Shown here piece after piece: positions 6,067-9,721 of a stretch of 9,721 bases of DNA. The stretch lies in NCBI GenBank assembly GCA_012511395.1, contig JAAZGD010000075.1, forward strand, positions 1 through 9,721. Reading direction: 5' to 3'. Positions within the stretch are counted from its first letter, which is position 1. Each line of letters begins with the position of its first letter. Below the pieces are notes generated by a model. That model worked only from the letters and a program-made list of their open reading frames with translations, searched no databases and had not been told where the DNA came from. The stretch comes from Clostridiales bacterium. GTDB lineage: Bacteria > Bacillota > Clostridia > Peptostreptococcales > Anaerovoracaceae. Made by a program: the position numbers and the translations under genes.

Positions 6067-6137
6067 GAAAATGCCTCTGGCCCTGCTTTTGGTGGTTATA
6101 TGAAAAAGCAGGATTGAGTGTGGCCAAAGACATTTTC
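6067..6137 (-). other. Long imperfect hairpin, candidate structured RNA or leader element
   Basis: The outer arms 6067-6082 and 6122-6137 pair over 16 positions. As plus-strand RNA two positions are C-A mismatches; as minus-strand RNA they become G-U wobbles, so all 16 pair. An inner stem (6083-6090 with 6104-6111, CTGCTTTT/AAAAGCAG, 8 pairs) has a 13-base loop, and a 10-base bulge lies on one side. No U-run follows on the minus strand, so this is not an ordinary terminator. A possible minus-strand promoter at 6145-6173 would start transcription at about the base of the stem. It could be a small RNA, a leader of the carboxypeptidase operon, or a MITE-like remnant; no target-site duplication was seen and no known RNA family was recognised. 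Confidence 0.45.
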
Positions 6138-6144
6138 TACTTAT

Positions 6145-6173
6145 ATCCTATGGAAATATTATTTACATGTCAA
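6145..6173 (-). promoter_or_regulatory. Possible second minus-strand promoter upstream of the hairpin
   Basis: On the minus strand, a consensus TTGACA (6173-6168) is followed after 17 bases by TAGGAT (6150-6145), four of six matches to TATAAT. Start would fall near 6138, the first base of the hairpin stem. AT-rich sequence produces such matches often, so this is tentative. Confidence 0.4.
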
Positions 6174-6180
6174 TATTTTC
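6152..6180. promoter_or_regulatory. Inverted repeat in the divergent promoter region, possible operator
   Basis: GGAAATATT (6152-6160) and AATATTTTC (6172-6180) form nine pairs, one of them G-T, with an 11-base spacer. The repeat overlaps the -35 of the plus-strand promoter and the -35 of the possible minus-strand promoter, where an autoregulating XRE repressor could bind. AT-rich composition makes chance occurrence plausible. Confidence 0.3.
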
Positions 6181-6204
6181 AGTAGATTATATTACCTTTA
6201 TAAT
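6176..6204 (+). promoter_or_regulatory. Promoter of the XRE regulator gene
   Basis: TTTTCA (6176-6181), a 17-base spacer and consensus TATAAT (6199-6204), followed by GGGTGGAG. The -10 is perfect; the -35 matches four of six. Transcription would begin near 6211, leaving about 46 bases of leader before the regulator start. Confidence 0.6.
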
Positions 6205-6256
6205 GGGTGGAGCGTAATATAGACTTTAGTTACATGAAACTTTTGCTGGTAGAAGG

Positions 6257-6604
6257 ATGGGCATAATAGAAATGGTGACAGATTTAGTGGCAAGGCTGAA
6301 GCTTTTAAGATCAAGAGAGAACATTACACAGGAAGCTTTAGCCGGCAAAGTAAATGTAACAAGGGAATCAATTACAAGCTATGAAACAGGAAAGGCCACA
6401 CCTCCTTTAGAGGTGCTTTTGGAGTTGGCAGATTACTATAAAGTCTCCCTTGACTACTTGACGGGAAGAAGCCCCTATCCTAATCAAGCTTATGAATCCT
6501 TATTAAAGGAAAATGATATTACTCTCTTCAATGACCTTTACAGCTTAAGTGAAAAGGACAGAGAAAGGGCAATGTCTGTTATAAAGATACTTGGAAAGGA
6601 ATAA
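6257..6604 (+). CDS. XRE-family helix-turn-helix transcriptional regulator
   Basis: This 115-residue protein is a small XRE/Cro-CI-type DNA-binding regulator. The helix-turn-helix domain spans about residues 12-70: RLKLLRSRENITQEALAGKV, then NVTRESITSYETGKATPPLE (recognition helix TRESITSYETG) and LLELADYYKVSLDYLTGRS. After a short linker a helical tail (about 85-115, DLYSLSEKDRERAMSVIKIL) probably dimerises. There is no metal-binding or peptidase domain. It is the only plus-strand gene, divergent from the carboxypeptidase operon and convergent with groEL. The start is uncertain. AGAAGG directly abuts the ATG at 6257, too close to act on it; the in-frame ATG at 6272 (protein beginning MVTDLVARLK) lies 15 bases from AGAAGG and would shorten the product by five residues. 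Targets are unknown; autoregulation or control of the divergent operon is an inference from position. Confidence 0.88.
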   Translation: MGIIEMVTDLVARLKLLRSRENITQEALAGKVNVTRESITSYETGKATPPLEVLLELADYYKVSLDYLTGRSPYPNQAYESLLKENDITLFNDLYSLSEKDRERAMSVIKILGKE

Positions 6605-6635
6605 AGTATAAAGGGGGATATATAATAGTTTACAG

Positions 6636-6673
6636 AAAAATAAAAGGAGACAGGGTTTGACTCTGCCTCCTTT
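6636..6673 (-). terminator. Intrinsic terminator of groES-groEL
   Basis: Arms 6643-6655 and 6661-6673 pair as AAAGGAG/CTCCTTT plus CAGGG/CTCTG (one G-U), with one A-C mismatch between and a five-base loop. On the minus strand the stem runs into TTTTATTTTTCTG, a good U-tract, about 21 bases after the groEL stop. In the plus direction only TATATT follows, so termination of the XRE transcript here would be weaker. Confidence 0.85.
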
Positions 6674-6694
6674 ATATTACATATCAAACGGGTC

Positions 6695-8326
6695 TTACAT
6701 CATTCCCATTCCGCCCATGCCGCCTCCCATAGGTGGCATCTGGGGCTCATCCTCCTTTATGTCCACAACGCCTGCTTCAGTTGTTAAAAGCATACCGGAT
6801 GCGCTTGCTGCGTTTTGCAGAGCACTCCTTGCCACCTTTGCAGGGTCAACAATACCGTCTTGAATCATATCCACAAACTGTTCAGTTTCAGCATTGAAGC
6901 CTACTCCCGGCTTGGAACTCTTCACCTTGGATACTACGACGCTTCCCTCAAAGCCGGCGTTTTCCGCAATCTGTCTTAAAGGCTCTTCCAAAGCTCTCAT
7001 GATAATTGAGGCTCCGGTCTTTTCATCCCCTGAAATGCCCTTAAGATACTTTAATACTGCAGGCATTGCATTTACAAAGGCAACTCCGCCTCCTGCCACA
7101 ATACCTTCTTCAACAGCAGCCTTTGTAGCATTTAGAGCGTCCTCTATTCTCAGCTTTCTCTCCTTCAGCTCAGTTTCCGTTGCAGCTCCAACCTGAATAA
7201 CCGCTACTCCTCCTGAAAGCTTTGCCAGTCTTTCCAATGTCTTTTCCTTGTCAAATTCGCTGGTGCTTTCGTTGGCCTGAGTCTTCAGCTGTTCTACTCT
7301 TTGCTTAATAGCCTGAGTGTCTCCTGCTCCCCCTACGATTACAGTGTTTTCCTTGTCAACCTTCACAGAAGTGGCTTGTCCCAACATATCAAGTGTAGTT
7401 TCCTTTAAGTCATAGCCCAGCTCCTCTGTAATAACCTTGCCTCCTGTAAGAATGGCCAGATCCTCCATAATGGCCTTTCTTCTTTCACCGAAGCCAGGCG
7501 CCTTAACGGCTACACAATCAAAGGTACCTCTGATTTTATTTACAACGATAGTTGCAAGAGCTTCACCTTCCAGGTCTTCACAGACTATGAGAAGTTTCTT
7601 GCCCTGCTGAACGATCTGCTCAAGAAGTGGCAACAGCTCCTGAATGTTTGCAATTTTCTTATCGGTTAAAAGGATGTATGGGTTCTCCATAACAGCTTCC
7701 ATCTTCTCAGGGTCGCTTACCATATAGGCGGATAAGTAGCCTCTGTCAAACTGCATTCCTTCAACTACTTCAAGGGTGGTCCCCATGGACTTGCTTTCCT
7801 CAACAGTGATAACGCCGTCTTTTCCCACCTTCTCCATAGCTTCGGCAATTAAGTCCCCGATTTCGTGATCTCCTGCAGAAACTGCGGCTACTTGGCTTAT
7901 GGCATCTCTTGAATCAACTACTTTTGACAAGGATGCGATTTCCTCTACCGCTACATCTACTGCGCCCTTTATTCCTTTTTTTAAGGCCATGGGATTTGCT
8001 CCTGCCGCTACATTCTTAAAGCCTTCCTTAATGATTATCTGGGCTAAAAGTGTGGCCGTAGTAGTGCCGTCACCTGCCACATCGTTAGTCTTTGTAGCAA
8101 CTTCTTTAACAAGCTGAGCACCCATGTTTTCAACAGAATCTTCAACTTCTATTTCTTTTGCAATGGTTACACCGTCATTTGTAATTGCCGGACTTCCAAA
8201 CTTTTTCTGTAAAAGCACATTTCTGCCTTTAGGTCCCAAAGTTATTTTTACGGTGTCAGCCAGCTTGTCTACACCTGCAAGAAGCTTTCTTCTAGCCTCT
8301 TCTCCATAAAATAATTCTTTTGCCAT
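6695..8326 (-). CDS. groEL: Chaperonin GroEL (HSP60, 60 kDa subunit)
   Basis: This full-length, 543-residue group I chaperonin assembles as a double heptameric ring and folds proteins in an ATP-driven cycle with GroES in the cytosol. It opens MAKELFYGEEARRKLLAGVD. Nucleotide-binding motifs are TLGPKGRNV (29-37) and VAGDGTTTATLLAQ (83-96), where Asp86 corresponds to E. coli Asp87. The apical domain includes MQFDRGYLSAYMVSDP and IVCEDLEGEALATIVVNKIRGT. The equatorial return contains LAKLSGGVAVIQVGAATETELKERK and ALNATKAAVEEGIVAGGGVA. The C-terminus is the flexible Gly-Met tail, PPMGGGMGGMGMM. The ATG at 8326 is preceded by a G-rich run (AGGGGGGAAG) 14 bases after the groES stop. Expression should follow HrcA/CIRCE control from the groES promoter. 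Confidence 0.99.
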   Translation of the reverse strand: MAKELFYGEEARRKLLAGVDKLADTVKITLGPKGRNVLLQKKFGSPAITNDGVTIAKEIEVEDSVENMGAQLVKEVATKTNDVAGDGTTTATLLAQIIIKEGFKNVAAGANPMALKKGIKGAVDVAVEEIASLSKVVDSRDAISQVAAVSAGDHEIGDLIAEAMEKVGKDGVITVEESKSMGTTLEVVEGMQFDRGYLSAYMVSDPEKMEAVMENPYILLTDKKIANIQELLPLLEQIVQQGKKLLIVCEDLEGEALATIVVNKIRGTFDCVAVKAPGFGERRKAIMEDLAILTGGKVITEELGYDLKETTLDMLGQATSVKVDKENTVIVGGAGDTQAIKQRVEQLKTQANESTSEFDKEKTLERLAKLSGGVAVIQVGAATETELKERKLRIEDALNATKAAVEEGIVAGGGVAFVNAMPAVLKYLKGISGDEKTGASIIMRALEEPLRQIAENAGFEGSVVVSKVKSSKPGVGFNAETEQFVDMIQDGIVDPAKVARSALQNAASASGMLLTTEAGVVDIKEDEPQMPPMGGGMGGMGMM

Positions 8327-8340
8327 TATTTTCTTCCCCC

Positions 8341-8619
8341 CTATTTAACAGTTGCCAGTATGTCACTTTGGGAAACAATCATATATTCTTCCCCATTGTA
8401 CTTAACATCATCGCCGCCGTATTTTCTGTAAATTACCGTATCCCCCACTTTTACTTCCATAGTCTCATCTTTAGTTCCGGGGCCAACTGCCACCACTTCT
8501 GCCATCTGAGGTTGCTCCTTTGCCTGACCCGGCAGAACAATTCCGCTGGCAGTGGTTTCTTCTGCATCAACTTTCCTGATAACTACTTTGTCCCCTAAAG
8601 GTTTGATTCCAAAACTCAT
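8341..8619 (-). CDS. groES: Co-chaperonin GroES (HSP10)
   Basis: GroES caps the GroEL cavity as a heptameric ring. From the ATG at 8619 it has 92 residues, MSFGIKPLGDKVVIRKVDAE onward, with the mobile loop at about 17-29 (EETTASGIVLPGQ, including the GroEL-binding IVL) and the roof loop near the middle. The usual C-terminal pattern is present: VGDTVIYRKYGGDDVKYNGEEYMIVSQSDILA. The frame is open to an ATG at 8640, which would add MKGDQQK, but that codon overlaps the Shine-Dalgarno AAAGGAGAT and the extension is foreign to the family, so 8619 is chosen. The gene stops with TAG. Read through, the product would gain only an inserted residue plus four residues before TAA. Confidence 0.97.
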   Translation of the reverse strand: MSFGIKPLGDKVVIRKVDAEETTASGIVLPGQAKEQPQMAEVVAVGPGTKDETMEVKVGDTVIYRKYGGDDVKYNGEEYMIVSQSDILATVK

Positions 8620-8628
8620 CTTTTGTTG

Positions 8629-8637
8629 ATCTCCTTT
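8629..8637 (-). promoter_or_regulatory. Ribosome binding site deciding the groES start
   Basis: AAAGGAGAT on the minus strand lies 9 bases before the ATG at 8619 and overlaps the alternative ATG at 8640, which therefore cannot be the working start. Confidence 0.85.
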
Positions 8638-8667
8638 CATTTATGTAGATTGTTTTTATACATATTG

Positions 8668-8694
8668 TTAGCACTCATAGTAACAGAGTGCTAA
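8668..8694. promoter_or_regulatory. CIRCE operator (HrcA binding site)
   Basis: TTAGCACTC (8668-8676), nine bases (8677-8685), GAGTGCTAA (8686-8694): a perfect match to the CIRCE consensus, TTAGCACTC-N9-GAGTGCTAA. It begins 4 bases downstream of the groES -10 box and covers the expected transcription start, so HrcA bound here would block transcription until heat shock. In the transcript it also forms a stem in the leader. Confidence 0.98.
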
Positions 8695-8698
8695 TGGT

Positions 8699-8727
8699 AA
8701 TATATTACTATATCTATACCCTGTCAA
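8699..8727 (-). promoter_or_regulatory. Sigma-A promoter of groES-groEL
   Basis: On the minus strand, consensus TTGACA (8727-8722), a 17-base spacer and TATATT (8704-8699). The near-consensus boxes fit a strong vegetative promoter held down by HrcA at the adjoining CIRCE site, the usual arrangement in Firmicutes. Confidence 0.92.
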
Positions 8728-8761
8728 CACTTTTTTTCCCAAAATAATTGAAGCTTTAATC

Positions 8762-8788
8762 AAAAAAATGACATTTTACTGTCATTTT
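8762..8788 (-). terminator. Terminator downstream of the DNA glycosylase gene
   Basis: AAAATGACA (8765-8773) and TGTCATTTT (8780-8788) form a perfect 9-base stem with a six-base loop. On the minus strand it ends in seven T. It is AT-rich and so of modest strength, but well placed 41 bases after the glycosylase stop and just before the groES promoter. Confidence 0.7.
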
Positions 8789-8829
8789 CCTAATAATGCT
8801 TAAATTTATAGGGTTTTTAGTGCGGGAGT

Positions 8830-9705
8830 TTACATAATCTTTTTCTTCATTGCATAATTAAAAAGGTATTGTTGGGCTACTCCCTTATACTTTCCGTAGA
8901 GTTTTATGGAAATCTCCTCCATGGTTTTCCTGTCCTCTATAGAGACTCCATAAAGCTCTCTCATAATCCTTTTCATCCAAACATCTATGGGGAAGCCTGC
9001 CATCATATTGAAGCCGAATAGCAAAACACAGCCTGCCACCTTCTCTCCTACGCCCAAAAAGCCTTCAAGGTAGCTTTTTGTTTCTGTAAAGCACTTATCC
9101 CGGTACTTTTTAAATTCCTCTTCTCCTATGGCCTCCACTCTTTTTGCAGCTTCTATTATATATTTATCCCTGTAGCCCAGCTTAATGTCAGAGAGGTCTC
9201 CTACAGCTAATGATGCCAGTTTCTTTGGTTCCGGAAAAGCATAATGCTTTTCTGTAGAGCCGTCCTTGATTTCTTCACCAAACTCTTCAGACAGCATTTT
9301 TATGCTTTTCTTTATTCTCTTAATATGGTTGTTTTGAGAGATGATAAATGAGATCAATGTTTCAAAGGGCTCCTGTTTTAATATATGGATACCTTTTCCA
9401 TACTCTATAACCTCTTTCATCTTTTTATCTTTGTTGATCAAGTATTTCTTGATTTTCCCGTAGTCCCTTTTTAAATCAAAGTATTCTTCATAGAACTCTC
9501 TTCCTTTTTCCTCCCCTGATTCTTCAATTACAAGAGTTCCTTCCTCCTCACAAAAAAAGGCTCTTATTACAGACTTTCCCACAACGCCTGTATAGCCCCC
9601 TTTATCATCTTCATAGAATCTGAAACATTGGCCGCATTCAAGAGTATCCTTTAAAGAAAAGTCGGTAATGTTTTCTATCTCATATTTTACTGTCTTTACA
9701 GTCAT
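8830..9705 (-). CDS. DNA glycosylase of the OGG1/HhH-GPD family (8-oxoguanine glycosylase-like)
   Basis: This 291-residue base-excision repair enzyme has the two-part build of OGG1. An N-terminal TBP-like domain (about 1-105) carries LKDTLECGQCFRFYED, comparable to the 'L..GQ.FRW' motif. The helical HhH-GPD domain follows. The NNN-type segment is SQNNHIKRIKK (123-133). The helix-hairpin-helix is FLGVGEKVAGCVLLFGF (216-232), followed by FPIDVWMKRIM. Lys222 matches the Schiff-base lysine of OGG1 (human Lys249) and Asp241 matches the catalytic aspartate, so a bifunctional glycosylase/AP lyase is expected rather than the lysine-free AlkA type. The likely substrate, by family, is 8-oxoguanine opposite C. 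The ATG at 9705 has AGAGG about 10 bases upstream; the promoter lies outside the window. It is transcribed separately from groES. Confidence 0.88.
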   Translation of the reverse strand: MTVKTVKYEIENITDFSLKDTLECGQCFRFYEDDKGGYTGVVGKSVIRAFFCEEEGTLVIEESGEEKGREFYEEYFDLKRDYGKIKKYLINKDKKMKEVIEYGKGIHILKQEPFETLISFIISQNNHIKRIKKSIKMLSEEFGEEIKDGSTEKHYAFPEPKKLASLAVGDLSDIKLGYRDKYIIEAAKRVEAIGEEEFKKYRDKCFTETKSYLEGFLGVGEKVAGCVLLFGFNMMAGFPIDVWMKRIMRELYGVSIEDRKTMEEISIKLYGKYKGVAQQYLFNYAMKKKIM

Positions 9706-9721
9706 GATCTGATGCCTCTTA

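Noticed and set aside
6234..6266. Ten-codon leader peptide (MKLLLVEGWA) overlapping the start of the XRE gene
   Set aside because: It lacks a Shine-Dalgarno and any repeated regulatory codon; such short frames arise by chance. It would matter only if the XRE gene starts at 6272.
6605..6642. Short coding sequence after AAAGGGGGAT at 6610-6620
   Set aside because: The G-rich stretch resembles a ribosome binding site, but no start codon with a meaningful frame follows before the terminator.
6894..8309. Several plus-strand open frames antisense to groEL
   Set aside because: They mirror the codon pattern of groEL, have low-complexity Ser/Ala/Thr-rich products and lack ribosome binding sites.
8320..8640. 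Plus-strand open frame at 8320-8598 and the longer groES frame starting at 8640
   Set aside because: The plus-strand frame is antisense to groES with no family resemblance. The extra MKGDQQK of the longer groES frame begins at an ATG overlapping the ribosome binding site.

Overview
The window is gene-dense, AT-rich DNA that looks like an anaerobic low-GC Firmicute of the Clostridia. The reasons are strong AGGAGG-type ribosome binding sites with frequent TTG and GTG starts, groES-groEL controlled by a perfect CIRCE operator, a corrinoid-activation gene pair, and tightly packed co-directional genes. Nothing in it suggests a phage, an insertion sequence or a CRISPR array.

Layout on the minus strand, read right to left. 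A DNA glycosylase of the OGG1/AlkA fold (9705-8830) ends at a hairpin terminator. Next comes a sigma-A promoter overlapping the CIRCE box, driving groES (8619-8341) and groEL (8326-6695), which end at a second terminator. One plus-strand gene, an XRE-type regulator (6257-6604), converges on groEL. A 269-base divergent intergenic region (5988-6256) holds promoters in both directions and a long hairpin that pairs better as minus-strand RNA. A closely spaced minus-strand run then extends off the left edge: an M15 D,D-carboxypeptidase lipoprotein, IMP dehydrogenase, a protein resembling the methionine synthase activation domain in two pieces, a RACo-like ASKHA ATPase, a stand-alone B3/B4 tRNA-synthetase-like domain protein, the manganese exporter MntP, and the first 138 codons of sfsA. 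Gaps are 0-12 bases, two pairs overlap, and several stop codons lie inside the next gene's Shine-Dalgarno sequence, so the run probably behaves as one operon from a promoter near 6020-6048.

The centre of interest is the corrinoid-activation pair at 1703-3717. In known systems, RACo/RamA ATPases drive reduction of inactive Co(II) corrinoid proteins, and the MetH activation domain binds cobalamin and SAM. Here the RACo-like protein has a short four-cysteine N-terminus instead of a ferredoxin domain. Its partner ends in another four-cysteine motif. The partner's reading frame is cut by a single in-frame TAG at a point where the domain otherwise continues without a gap. That may be a nonsense mutation, a split gene or amber recoding; the sequence alone cannot decide. 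No methyltransferase, corrinoid protein or pyl gene is in the window.

The other genes are mainly housekeeping: GMP synthesis, cell-wall trimming, protein folding, DNA repair and manganese export. The IMP dehydrogenase matches the compact type known from the protist Tritrichomonas foetus, down to the numbering of its catalytic residues.
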